Shown here: positions 45,401 through 61,600 of the stretch, one piece after another
Layout of the letters: each line of letters opens with the position of its first letter
Position numbering within the stretch: the first letter of the stretch is position 1
Assembly: GCA_013115145.1 (NCBI GenBank)
Contig: JAAPAO010000040.1
Coordinates: 1 to 64,000 of the forward strand
Origin: Perkinsus chesapeaki
Taxonomy: Eukaryota; Perkinsozoa; Perkinsida; Perkinsidae
Length of the DNA: 64,000 nt
Direction of reading: 5' to 3'
The notes under the pieces: generated by a model
What the model was told of the DNA's origin: nothing
The model's database searches: none
What the model saw: the letters and a program-made list of their open reading frames with translations, nothing else
Translations under genes and position numbers: made by a program

Positions 45401-48400
45401 ACGCCGCTATATTGTTCAAATCAGCACATGTGGCTGGAATACTACCGTGCCCATTCACTTTTCAGATCAGCCTCAGTATGAGCTGACGCTTGAGTTAACA
45501 GCGTCGACAATGCCCTGATTTGAATCAATTACCACGCGCCCCATAATTATGTACCTACCCCAATTCAGCATCTCCCCTCCCAGCCAGGGACATTAAAGTC
45601 TTCTTAAGATTGTCCATCCCTGTTGTCTCACTGGACATGGCTGAGTCCACACCTCGTATTGCAGCGGCAAGCTGCCTTAGACCCTTGAGGGAACTCTCCG
45701 AAGAGCCTCCTATGAGGGCCAACAGCTCCGAATGAGCCCGATCATCCTCCTTCAGCCCGCCAAGCAGCTGACTGAGAACTGCAGACTTCTCAGTGGAAAG
45801 CTGGTCCTAAAAACCACCAACACTAGCCGGGCATAAGTGTAACTGTACTGCGGAAATGCCTAGGATAAATGGGAAGATGAGCCGCAACTCATCAAACACA
45901 TGAGTATGCTGTATACCAGTTATCAACGGTTAATATGCAGAATTAGAGTGTCGTAATACCAATGGACGATTTGGTACAGATACAGAGGTACTGTTCACTA
46001 CATCCATAAAGGGCACTTGGTGTAGGAAATTCAAAATGATGAAAAATAGATCACCCCAACCATTGATGTAGACGACGTTTACCGATGCGATGCCACAGTT
46101 GACTAAGCTACTACCTCGACCCTAGCACCCTGCTTACCATAATAGTCCTTAATGTATCTTTACCTCTCTCTATTAGTTCCTCCTTTGTCTTTACAGTCTC
46201 TTTACCAATACCATTCAGCCGCCCCGTTACACCACTACTCATCCCCTTTAATGATCCCTTCTCCCTATACACACTGTCCTTCAATTCCCTTATTACTGTG
46301 TCCTCCGAATCATGAAGCACCTTACCAGCCCCATACACCTGTGGGCTTAGATTCACTTCAAGCTCTCGAATGAAGTGCTGTAGTTTTGTGGTGTCCCCAA
46401 CCATAGCATCCTCCAGCGCCCGAGCTCCATCCTTGCTCTTCAGAATGACCGATGCCAAGTCCCCCTCAATCGTATTGGCCTCTGCGTGCGTTTCCCCCTC
46501 CAACGTCTGAGCCAGCATTACCAACACTTTCTCGGCGCTGCTCGAGTCCTGGCCCAGGGCCTGCCGTATCTTGGCCAAGGCGTCGGTATCACCAGCACTC
46601 ATCCGTTTGGTTAGCTCCTGTTGGTATGCTATATCCTTTTCGAGCTCAACCGTGATCTGGTTCTGAGCCAGTACAGCTCGGGCGTCCTCTCTAGATAGAT
46701 GGCCAACTCCACGGTCCATTTTATCGAATAGATCGCTCAGAGCCCTGTCGGTGAGTTTTCCTAGGCCCTGCACACCTATACCAACCGCTGCTAGCTCCCC
46801 AGTCAAGTTGGTTTGGGCATCTCTTGTAAGCGATACAAAGAACTAACAAGATCGGAGCACTACTTTCGTATGGAGCATTAATCCTTACCTTGCTAGACTG
46901 TGACAGCATTCCCCTCATTTGCCTTGCCACCTGTTCCACTCTCATGTTAGCTTCCCGCTGGGCCACCTTTATCTTCTGGTCCAACAGTGCTCGATGCCTC
47001 TCGGTCAGCTGCCCCAGACTCTCGACCATTTCCCTACACACCTCCACAGTCATCAATCCTCATCCCACACACACTCCTTACAGGTTGAATGCCCTAAGCC
47101 TGGCCCCTCCCTTGGCCAGCAGCTTCTTAACATCATCACCAGCATCATCCAGCCCCCTCACCAGACCAGCTGTTTCCTTCCCCGCCTAAGCCCGCTCTTG
47201 TCCACTTCCCTATATGGCCCTCTATTACCATTGCATCAGCCTTTGCTATCTTCCTATCAACTCCACCTACTTCACTCATCGAACTCCTCTGTCCGGCAGC
47301 CACCGCGCCAGTAGCAGCCTAAGTAACAGGATCGCCAAGGCGAATCACCTGGTTAAGGAGCCCACCTTAACCCTTGTGTCCATATCATCATTAAGAGAGT
47401 AACTATTAACAAGCATCTGGTTGCCAAGTCCCTTCAACATTGCATTAACCGAGCCATGCAGCTGAAAGAGCGCACTATGCTCCTCCTCAGCAGCAGCAGC
47501 CCCAATGAGACTAGCTATTACAGATCCGATGCTCTCATTATATTTGCTTTTCGACATCCGCACTTCCTTTGCACCATTCTTCTGCAAATCTGCTAGAGTA
47601 ATGAACAGCTTCGACATGGTAGTGTCCTGAACCACCACCGAAGGTAGAAGTATTAATAGCAGCTGCTGCTGCTGCTCACCAGTAGTTTGCCGATAGTCAC
47701 CCCTGCAGGTTTAATCTCGTTGACTCTACCAATAAGGCCAATGTCCGCTCCTCCTCTTCCCTCAATAACATCCTCAACATCATACCTAATTAACCCTACT
47801 ATCAACTCCCCAGCCCACAGCCCTTTCCTTCCCCTACAGTAGCTGCTGTAGGACTCTGAGCTTATCCCTGGTGTCCTGTATTCTAATAAAACCTCTATCC
47901 GCCACCTGAAGCACGCTTAACCAGAACACCACCACTAAAACACGTTCCTACTGGCCGCAGGAATTCGTCCAATCTCTTTGAAAATCTTTGAATGAGCTCA
48001 AACTTGGCATGCATGCAATCATCGTTGCATCCGTCACCTGCCATCAAACCGCCACCTAACCCAATAACCCCATCTACGCCCAGTATTACCAGGCTCAAGA
48101 TTCCTGATCGACACAGGATCCGTCATATTTTCCTGTATAATAGTCTGCACCCCCTGCTCGTCTACTTGGGCGCCAAATGGGTCCAGTGCTGAAAATGCCT
48201 TGGGCACAATAACCTCCTCCCCTTCCTGCCCCCCTTCGATAATACCACCGCCAGCAACAGCAGGAGCAGCAGCAGGAGCCTCGGTGGGGGTCGCGGAGGC
48301 AGGGGCAGCCTGAACCGCGGCACCGCCGTCGTCATTGTCATCATCGCCACCGCCAGGCGTAATAGTTGATTTGACTTTTCCGAGGCCAGTAGAGTCTGAT

Positions 48401-48480
48401 TCATCCTGAGCCTCAACACTTATTAGTATTAGTAGCACCAAAAGATGGACAAGCCACCGCCTTATCTTTAATGATGTCAA
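42406..48480 (-). CDS. Large helical protein with N-terminal hydrophobic leader
   Basis: This is a run of minus-strand exons joined by short introns. The N-terminal exon (about 48090-48480) has a signal-like segment (RRWLVHLLVLLILISVEAQ), then an Ala/Pro/Gly-rich acidic stretch and VDEQGVQTIIQENMTDP. No in-frame ATG is visible just upstream (the frame opens at TTG), so a small first exon is likely. Later exons, such as 47345-47640, 46130-46810, 45590-45810 and 42406-42740, are Lys-, Glu-, Ser- and Leu-rich and predict long helices (TGELAAVGIGVQGLGKLTDR, LSREDARAVLAQNQITVELE). It may exceed 1000 residues. I recognise no family. A secreted or surface helical protein is the best guess. One gene or two cannot be settled by eye. 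Confidence 0.5.
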
Positions 48481-48879
48481 TTTGAAATCAGTAATGGCTG
48501 TCCATCGACAAACATTATCATCGCCGTCCCGTCGGATAACAGCACGACATGAAGCCTAGGTTTTGGAAACATCTAATGATAGCTCCGCCGAACACGGCGA
48601 AGCAACATTGAACAACCCAGCAGTGGCGTCATGGCGCTGAGCCTCCTATTGGTGAATTCATCGTGTATAATGCGTGCTACTGGGAGTGCTAAAAGAGCGG
48701 GCTCTAGAGGAGCCTCGGCTAACTAATAAACGAGGAGGAGGGCAGCGATCTACATCAGTGGATGCTACTGTCGCCGCTGCTCCAAGCATTATGATACCGA
48801 CAGTATCTTCGACAGGCATCATCCCGGCCTAATTCATGGCCTAATCAAGCCACAACTTAGATGGCTACTCACTTTAACC
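48481..48879. other. Upstream region of the helical protein gene
   Basis: This probably holds the promoter and a small first exon of the minus-strand gene. An ATG near 48520 opens a short frame (MIMFVDGQPLLIS) on the minus strand. Nothing else is recognisable. Confidence 0.3.
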
Positions 48880-49560
48880 TCGGGGGATCTTCGCACAGGT
48901 AACCTCCTAATCGAAGATATGGTGCGAATAGATTCCAAGGCGATCTATAAATAAAGCCATATATATAAGGCCATCATCCTCCTTCTTCACCTCTGGTGTT
49001 GCAGCAGCTAGTCTAAGTCTCATGCTGCTATCAGCTGAATGATATGCAGTAGGTGTACTACCACTTGGCGTGGTTGAGGACGATGATGATGGCGGTGCCC
49101 ACGGTGAGGAGGATAACTTGGAATTAGCCTGCCATCAACACCATTAGTTATCTACATGCAAGGTCCTGTAAGAAGCTTCAACCTATATAAGCCGTATACT
49201 ATTATCGTATACTTCCCCTCTCCGACCGAGCCAGCTATTACCGGTGAATCCTCCAACGTCGCCAAACGTCGCTTGAACTCCCTCCTTTCAGGTCTAATAA
49301 CAACAATGCCTTCCCTAACACCATACAGCCATGTCTACTCCAATACAGCCAATGCCCGTTTCAAAAGGGATCTCTCTCCACCAGCTGGTCTAGATGACCC
49401 CAGTGACGGCCGTGGCAAGCCCATGACCTACTGCCTACCGTGGCTCCTCCCTACCATTAGAGCCCTACTACCTCCTTCTTAGTAAGGCCCTTGCTGGTCT
49501 CACCGCTGTACATAATGAATAAACCCCCTAACCTACCCTGTAGAAATTGACAAGGCAACT
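48880..49560 (-). CDS. Unresolved small minus-strand gene
   Basis: Two coding-like minus-strand stretches are seen. About 49170-49330 reads YGVREGIVVIRPERREFKRR and LATLEDSPVIAGSVGEGKY. About 48960-49130 reads ANSKLSSSPWAPPSSSSS then a Ser/Thr/Pro-rich and charged end. They look like exons of one gene with short introns, but no family is recognised and start and stop are not determined. Confidence 0.3.
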
Positions 49561-49684
49561 CTAATAAAACTAATCGGAAACTTGTTCATTTTGTAACGGG
49601 GAGGGCTTGCTGCTCGCCTGCGCCGGTTCACCCCACCTATCTCGACATTTAACCTCAGAAACTATCTCACGCTAACACGACTAA

Positions 49685-50217
49685 TCAATGCATATTGCTA
49701 TCGACCAATACTACCTGTACTGCATTAACCAGCTCATCTTGAGCATCTACTAGGTTAAAAGATACCACTACTTGCAGCGGAGCGAAGCGCTTGGACAGCA
49801 ACCTAATGCATCTCGTCTCCAAGACAGGACCGCTACCCCCTTCACCTTGCAATGGTAAGGCCAACATTCTGCTGGTCCATATCAAGTGCATCGCTCGCTG
49901 TTCCACCTAGCCCTAAACAATACCGCTCCTTCCTCGAATCACCACCACAATACCCTAGTACCAACAGCAAGACTCTCTACATTTGACGGTGCCGCTCCAT
50001 CCATAACTAAAATCGTTAAGGTCCTGTCCAGCAGTGTATACCTACACACACTCAGTTCTTTAGTCAGTAGGAGGTCCTCTGTACTACACAAACGATACCA
50101 CCGCTCCGCCCAAGAACTTGACAACTTTCGTTCGAACAACGGCTCTAAGTTGCTCCATTGAGGTGAAGTAGTAGCTGAAGGGAATGAAGCCTTATTGACC
50201 GGAACACAAAGAGACAC
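49685..50217 (-). CDS. Proteasome assembly chaperone 4-like protein
   Basis: Exons splice to TLTILVMDGAAPSNVESLAV then GTR, then (intron about 49913-49955) LGGTASDALDMDQQNVGLTI, then across a second intron (about 49807-49850) RLLSKRFAPLQVVVSFNLVD, AQDELVNAVQ and the end SNMH. This follows the order of human PSMG4: the strand with A-TPHLRNLAVA, then LGDTSDTTSTGLAQRLARK, then QVFVSYNL, then the C-terminal helix. PSMG3/PSMG4 (Dmp/Pba3-4 type) proteins help build the proteasome alpha ring in the cytosol. The first exon and start are unresolved. The assignment rests on short matches in correct order. Confidence 0.5.
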
Positions 50218-50791
50218 ATTGGGAGAGAAACGTATAAATACATTCAGAAATTGGTCTCACGAGTGTGGCTCGATAGACCACAGTGATGATGATGCTGGCT
50301 GTAACCACGACGTCAGGAGAGGCCACTCGTCGATAGAAACTGCTGCTACTGCTGCAACCTTAATAATAATGCGCTTGTTGTTCAAGCTGCTTCCCTCTAT
50401 GCACCCCACGGAGCTGAGGCGGCACCATTAGCAGTGTAATGGACACCATTCTGTAACGAGTAAGATACTCCATTTAATGACAATGGCTTCAAACCAGCTA
50501 CGAGCTCAGATGGGGAATGCGATAATACCTACACAGAACTCGTGAACCAAGCAAAGTCAGTCAGTAAGAATGGCGGCCAATGCTAATTAACTAAGCCCCA
50601 CGCACTGCCTACTCAGATGTGATATCCTAGTCACATGCGAGGAGTAACCTTAAGAAGAAGAAGAAGAGACCTCACTGCTATTCACTCCAAAGCTCAAGAG
50701 GCTCCATGGCCTACACCGGGGTAGGCCAATGAACCGTATAACTACTACTACCGCCCGGCTGCCTTGTAGTTATCAAGCTAATAGCCAACCG
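50218..50791. other. Spacer between PSMG4-like and IleRS genes
   Basis: This holds the upstream region of the PSMG4-like gene, perhaps including its first exon, and the 3' flank of the IleRS gene. No separate gene is supported. Confidence 0.3.
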
Positions 50792-55690
<4,899 letters not shown>

Positions 55691-56405
55691 TATCACGAAT
55701 AACCACTCGCTACGCCAAATTGATCGATCACCTTCTCAAAAACCGCGCGCCCCGAAATCACTGACCGGCGCAGAGAGAATAAATGATTCGTCTGTAGACT
55801 AATACAGTCCTCCAACTTAGAATATCACGATTTTCATCATGATAGAGAGGTCCCAGAGTGAAGCCTGTCACTGAGTTTCACGATGCACACGGTGCAACAT
55901 CATGCACCGATTGTAGCTATTTTTCCATTTCCCCGTGATCTCTCCTCAACTGCTTCACACTGCTCAATGAAACTTCGAGGGATAAATACTGTATGTGCTA
56001 GGTTTCATATGCAATTAGAGTTATAATCAGCCTCTCCCATTTCGAGGGACTTCCTTGAGGAAAATCGTCATTTTAGGGCTGAAATTAAGGCATGTATTCA
56101 AAATTAACTTGGCATCCTTTCTGTGCCGACATATCAGCTCCCAATAACCAGACGCTGGAATACCTGGGTGGTATATTCGAGGCCCTATGTGAACGAGGCT
56201 CTCTGAGTTTGGGGCACAGAGTGGCCAATCTGGCAGAGAATGGTCATCACAAAAACGCGATATTCTAAGTTAATTTGGAGGACTGTATTAGTAGTCCAGT
56301 AGATTAGCCTATGTGCTGCCTCGACTCTAGATCTAAGAGGCTTTACCACATTAAAGTATCAACTTACACTATTAGAGAGACTCTTTACCTTCACTCTTCA
56401 GTTGC
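55691..56405. other. Divergent intergenic region
   Basis: This lies between the IleRS 5' end (-) and the ABC1 kinase start (+), so it probably holds both promoters. A TGCACACGGTGCA palindrome lies near 55884. No gene is seen. Confidence 0.4.
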
Positions 56406-57978
56406 ATGCCTACTCTCTCACCACCATTATGGCGTCGGACATTCAAACGAGTAACCTTTGTTTCCTCGTTATCCCTAACATCAGCACTACTCGGCTACTA
56501 CTCCTACGATCCCGGTTTCCGCCGCGAAGTTGAGTTCTGGCGGCAAGTCTCCCCGATTGCTTTTCGCTACCTAATATACACAGTTCGCGGTCTCGACCTG
56601 TCCCCGCTTCATGGCAGATATTCTCCCCGTGCCCGGGATATCTGTGAGCAGCTTGGCGGCCTCTACATCAAGATGGGTCAGGTCCTCTCGGTTAGGCCAG
56701 AGATCCTTCCCGAGGCCTACAGACTTGAGTTTGCCAAACTACAGGATACAGCACCACCAGCCTCCTTCGACGAGGTCATCAAACCAGTCCTGGAGGAATC
56801 TTTAGGTCACAGCGTGTCTGACCTATTTTCTTACGTGGACCCGGTGCCCCTAGGATCAGCCAGTATTGGCCAGGCCCACGCTGCCACTCTCCTTGATGGG
56901 CGAGAGGTCGTCCTCAAAGTTCAGTATCCGGATGCCAAGGCCCGGTTCAAAGTGGATCTACATTGCCTGTCAACACTAGCGAATTGGATGACGCCTGCAT
57001 TCTCGCAAATCATGGAGGAATTCGAAATTCAGTTCCTCACTGAATTTGACTATCATAACGAAGCCAGGAACATCACAGAGATCCGCCGTGAAGTACTCGA
57101 TGCAACTGATCAATGGAGAGGTCTCGTAAACCTGCCAGAGGTCATTCCCGAATACACCACAGATAGAGTGTTGTGTATGACGCTGGTGCCCGGTGAGAAG
57201 CTGGAGACTGTTATAAGGAAGGACTGGCAGAGGAGGGGGGTTGACATCGGGCCCGACTTCAAGGAATGGTTGAGAACGCAGCAGCGGCATAGACAAGAGA
57301 TCGACACTAGGCTTCGTTCGGCTGCATCCTGCTGGCTGCTGCTGCTGCCTGCTTGGGCCATTCGAGCTGGACTGTGGGTCTGGAGAGCATGGTCTCCGTC
57401 TCACTCTGATATGAGCAGTTTCATAAGCACTGCTGTCCGAGTCCATGGCTATGAACTATTTGCATGCACACTCTTTAATGGCGACCCTCATCCGGGCAAC
57501 TTACTAGTCGACCTCAACACTGGCAAAGTTGGCCTTATCGATTACGGCCAATGTAAACGCATGGATGACAAGACCCGTCTGAAGCTGGCCAGGTTGGTTG
57601 TAGCAGTAGCCGATGGAGTTCCCCAGGAAGAGGCCAAAGCTATGGTCGAGGCGGGCATCAGGACCGCTCGTAAGGACGAGCGTTACCTCTCTATCATTGC
57701 CAGACTTCTTTTTGGTCGTATCGAGCCCTACATGCTAGATCCACAGTTTCACCTGGACCTGCATAAGTCTGACCAGATAGAGTCCCTCCCTGGAGACACT
57801 CTAATGGGGTAAGTATACTGCCACTATCTTCCTTAGTATTTTGTCTAGGTACCGAGTAGCGATGCTCCTTCGAGGCCTGGCCCTAGCCACAAGGCACAGC
57901 ATATCAGTGGCAGAGTTGTGGAAAGATGAAGCACAGAAGTGTATCGAACGTGGTGGGAGAACAGTTTTTAACACATAA
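56406..57978 (+). CDS. ABC1/ADCK (UbiB) atypical kinase
   Basis: There are two exons, 56406-57808 and 57849-57978, with a 40-nt GT-AG intron. The protein has about 510 residues. The start has a basic, hydrophobic stretch (WRRTFKRVTFVSSLSLTSA), fitting a mitochondrial signal and membrane anchor. Family motifs in order are GGLYIKMGQVLSVRPEILP (KxGQ), PLGSASIGQAHAATL (nucleotide loop), VVLKVQYP (Lys), EFDYHNEARN, FNGDPHPGNLLVDL (HPGN loop) and VGLIDYGQ (DFG equivalent, DYG). ADCK proteins are mitochondrial ATPases or kinases linked to coenzyme Q and lipid homeostasis. An extra segment of about 60 residues before the GDPHPGN loop contains a hydrophobic run (CWLLLLPAWAIRAGLWVW). It is closest in type to ADCK1/ADCK5, but the subgroup is inference. 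Confidence 0.92.
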
Positions 57979-58619
57979 CAGTTTCTGAATCCACCATGCA
58001 TTTGGTTTCAAGTTCAAACCTATCTGAACCGATGGAGCGTGGGACGGTAAAGCGATTACAACGGGTTGATAGTAGGAGGTAATGACAAAGGAACAAGGAC
58101 CAGTGCGGCAACGACCGTGAAGGAGGGCGCCGCAGCAGAATTCCTCACCAACTTCGACCCACTGGAACAACTTACACCTCACTGGAACAGCTCTTTAGTG
58201 TATCTGTGCACTACCCGGTTAGCGGTAACAACTAAAACACTGTTTGGCAAGTATGCTATGAAAACGGAGGAAAATAGACGTACCATGTCCGGGGACCCGG
58301 TACACAGATAGGTAAACGTAGCGAGGCAGCAGCACCAGCATCAACAACAATCATCAACATATACAGCAACATACTCATTCTTACTGTTATTAATGTATTA
58401 GTGATAGGCAGCAGTAATGTTACTACTACTTGGTAAAGACGTTTAGTACATTCTACTACCATTTTATCTACAACACTAATAGAGCAAGAACAACAAGCGC
58501 AGTAATGGCGGTGGTGACGGTGATGATGATGGCAAGTACCTCTGTTGGTGGTACAAGTAGTATCAGACTATCAACACATCTTGACTTATTATCAACTATA
58601 CGTGGAAGAACGGACTACT
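57979..58619. other. Convergent intergenic region
   Basis: This is the 3' flank of both the ABC1 kinase (+) and the nucleolin-like gene (-). AT-rich short open frames are present without recognisable motifs. Confidence 0.4.
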
Positions 58620-60808
58620 TCAATCCGAGTCGGAGTCGTCATCATCGCCAAAGGTAGTCCTATGACCGGCGAACTCCTGGATTGTTCCCTTTGCGGCCGC
58701 GGCTACGCCAGAGCCCTTTCCTTTACCCTTGCCCTTGCCCTTGCCTTTGCCACCCTTGCCCTTGCCGCCCTTGCCCTTTCCTTTGCCACCCTTGCCACTG
58801 GACTCGCGAGGCTGGTTGTAGTTGACTCTGATCTGTCGTCCCTCAAGATCGGTACCGCTGAGCTTAGTGGCCTTCTCGGCGGAGTCCTCATCACCGAAGT
58901 CAATGTAGGCGAAACCACGAGGGGCACCGGTCTCTCTATCAGTAGGCATGAAGCAGCGAGTAATGCTACCGCAGTCACCGAAGACCTCATAGAGCCAGTC
59001 CTGGGTCATAGAGAAGGGAAGGTTGCCAACGAAAACAGATGCAGACTTCTCGCCGAGCTCGTGATGGCCCTTACCCTTGCCCTTGCCGCCCTTGCCACCC
59101 TTACCGCCGGCGTGGTCGTTCTTAGGGAAGCTGTAGTTGATACGGAGATCACGGCCCTCGCAGTCCTCACCGTTCTTGGCGACGGCCTTCTCAGCAGCGT
59201 CCTCGTCGGCAAAGTCAATGAAGGCAAAACCCTTGATCTTGCCGCTCTCCCAATCAGTGGGGAGACTGACACGCTCCATATCACCGCACCAACTGAAGAT
59301 CTGCTCGAGCCACTCCTTGGTCATAGAGAAGGGCAAGTTGCCAATGAAGACCGACTTAGACCTCTCAACAGAGTCCTGAGCGGAACCGTCATTCAACTTG
59401 GTCTTCTTGGCGGCAGGGGCCTCATCCTCCTCAGTGGTGGCCTCCGAGGCGGCGCGCTTCTTAGCAGGAGCTTCTTCCATTTCATCATCTGAAAGAACGA
59501 GAATAGACAACAACCGTGAGCAAATTCAATTTCTTACCAGAATCCTCGCTCTCCTCATCCTCCTCGGCGACGGCGGCAGCCTTGACCTTCTTGGGGGCCT
59601 CCTCTTCCTCATCAGAGTCAGAGTCGCTAGAGTCGGATTCCTCAGCGGCGGCCTTCTTAGTGGCGGCCTTCTTGGGGGCGGGCTTGGCCTCCTCCATTTC
59701 CTCATCAGAGTCAGAGTCGCTGGAGCTGGACTCTTCAACAGCGGCCTTCTTGGCAGCGGCCTTGGCCTTAGGGGCAGCCTTCTTGGCCGGGGCCTCGTCC
59801 TCGCTAGAGNNNNNNNNNNNNNNNNNNNNNNNNNNNNNNNNNNNNNNNNNNNNNNNNNNNNNNNNNNNNNNNNNNNNNNNNNNNNNNNNNNNNNNNNNNN
59901 NNNNNNACAGCGGCCTTCTTGGCAGCGGCCTTGGCCTTAGGGGCAGCCTTCTTGGCCGGGGCCTCGTCCTCGCTAGAGTCAGAGTCGCTGGAACTAGATT
60001 CCTCAACAGCGGCCTTCTTGGCAGCCTTCTTAGGAGATGCCTTGGCCTTAGGGGCAGCCTTCTTGGCCACGGGCTTCTTGACCTCCTCTTCATCATCGCT
60101 AGAATCACTGCTGGAGTCGGACTCCTCGACAGCAGCCTTCTTGGCGGCGGCGGCCTTCTTAGTGGCCTGAACAGCAGGCTTTGTAACCTCTTCCTCATCA
60201 TCACTATCGGAATCAGAACTCTCGTCCTCCTCCTTCTTAGAGGAAGCAGCTATCCGTGCCTTAGCATTGGCAACGGCCTTAGCGGAAGGAAGATCACTCG
60301 CATCAGAATCACTATCAGAGGAGGAATCGTCATCGCTTTCAACTACCTTCTTAGCAGGGGCAACCTTCGCCTTCTTGGCGGCGGGCTTCTCGTCCTCGCT
60401 GGACGAAGAATCGTCATCGCTCGAGCTCTCCGCGACGGCAGCCTTCTTAGCGACCGGAGCAGCCTTCTTGGCCTTCTTAGCGGCGGCGGGAGCAGCCTTC
60501 TTCTTGGGGGCTTCCTCCTCCTCATCGCTGCTTTCATCAGAGCTGGATGATTCAGCGGCGGCGGCCTTCTTGGTGGCAGCCTTCTTAGGGGCAGGTGTCT
60601 TCTTGGCTACTGCCTTCTTGGGTGCCGGTGCCTCGTCGACAGAAGAGTCGGAGTCGCTGCTGCTGCTGTCGTCCTCCTCGACAGGCTTAACGGGCTTCTT
60701 CTTAGTAGCGACCTTCTTATGTACAACAGGTTTGGTAACAACCTCCTCATCTGATGAGGAATCATCACTGGAGGACTCGACGACCTTCTTAGGCGCAGGC
60801 TTGGCCAT
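58620..60808 (-). CDS. Nucleolin-like protein: acidic Ser/Lys repeats, two RRMs, Gly-Lys tail
   Basis: The start MAKPAPKKVVESSSDDSSSD at 60808 opens a long stretch of alternating Ser/Asp/Glu blocks and Lys/Ala/Pro blocks (for example KKAAPKAKAAAKKAAVEESS), as in nucleolin, Nsr1 and Gar2. A 49-nt intron (59489-59537) precedes two RRMs. RRM1 has KSVFIGNLPFS and KGFAFIDF; RRM2 has ASVFVGNLPFS and RGFAYIDF (RNP2 and RNP1). The tail is a run of GKG repeats rather than the usual RGG box, ending FGDDDDSDSD with TGA at 58620. Such proteins act in nucleolar rRNA processing and pre-ribosome assembly. The 97-N gap at 59810-59906 lies inside the acidic repeats, so true length is unknown. Confidence 0.93.
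59810..59906. other. Assembly gap (97 N)
   Basis: The gap is 97 undetermined bases. The roughly 70 bases just before it (from ACAGCGGCCTTCTTGGCAGC to TCGCTAGAG) and just after it are the same, so the assembler probably could not resolve a tandem repeat in the nucleolin-like gene. Confidence 0.99.
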
Positions 60809-61600
60809 AATTAGTACGTACGAAAGGAACTGCAAAGAATACATACACAGTATGAAAGGTCATCATCAATAACCCCATCCCCGAGCTCAAGGGGGCAGTA
60901 GGGCACATAGGTATAGAGATATCATCGCCATAGCTTATTCTCACTAACAGATGCGGGGGCAATAATAACGTGGCGCAGTGAAATGTCGTGACGCACGGCG
61001 GAGCGATGCACTGAGTGACACTTTTCAAAATCGCCGGCTCAAGGTTGCCTTGCGCGTTGTAATCGCAAGCACTGCTTGCTATAGCTATATGAAGCACTAA
61101 AATACTATCAAAGGCGATAGGATATCATACCATTGTGCCACGATGAAAATATACAAGGACTGATCAGCAAATTACTTTTAGTAACCACCGATGATAACCG
61201 AGGCCAAATCAACGCATAGACAGCAATTACGTAACGCTAATCATGGATAATACTGAGCGTACTTGAATACACTATCGAATAGGCCACGGGAAGGTTAGCA
61301 TGGTAGTGTTTATACTGCCTTCGACAAAGTCACACTAGCGCTGTTGGGCCGCCCAGCTTAGGTCTCGTAAGAGGGCTTAACGCGGACAAGGCTTCCGACT
61401 CGCAAATTTGAGGTAAAACAGAGAGGTGCCAAGAAAACGACGAAAAACGATTGCGATAACACTCGAGTGCAGTGTGGTGCTTGACAGATGAAAAGACGCA
61501 AATTGTTATAGCTATTTTCGGATCTTGGGTTCGGACGAAGCCCGAATGGCAGAAATAGCCCTTGCACGGACTCCATTGCGCGAATCACAGTTTTGCTAAA
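60809..61600. other. Divergent intergenic region
   Basis: This lies between the nucleolin-like start (-) and a plus-strand start at 61601, so it probably holds both promoters. GGAAGGTTAGCATGG near 61288 recalls a stretch of U6 snRNA, but nothing around it does. No gene is seen. Confidence 0.4.

Noticed and set aside
58545-60872. Plus-strand open frames across the nucleolin-like gene.
   Set aside because: They are shadows of the repetitive Ser/Lys/Ala codons; the minus strand carries the clear RRMs and intron.
61275-61310. Possible U6 snRNA (GGAAGGTTAGCATGG).
   Set aside because: Only about 14 bases resemble U6; the 5' stem region, downstream stem and T-run are absent.
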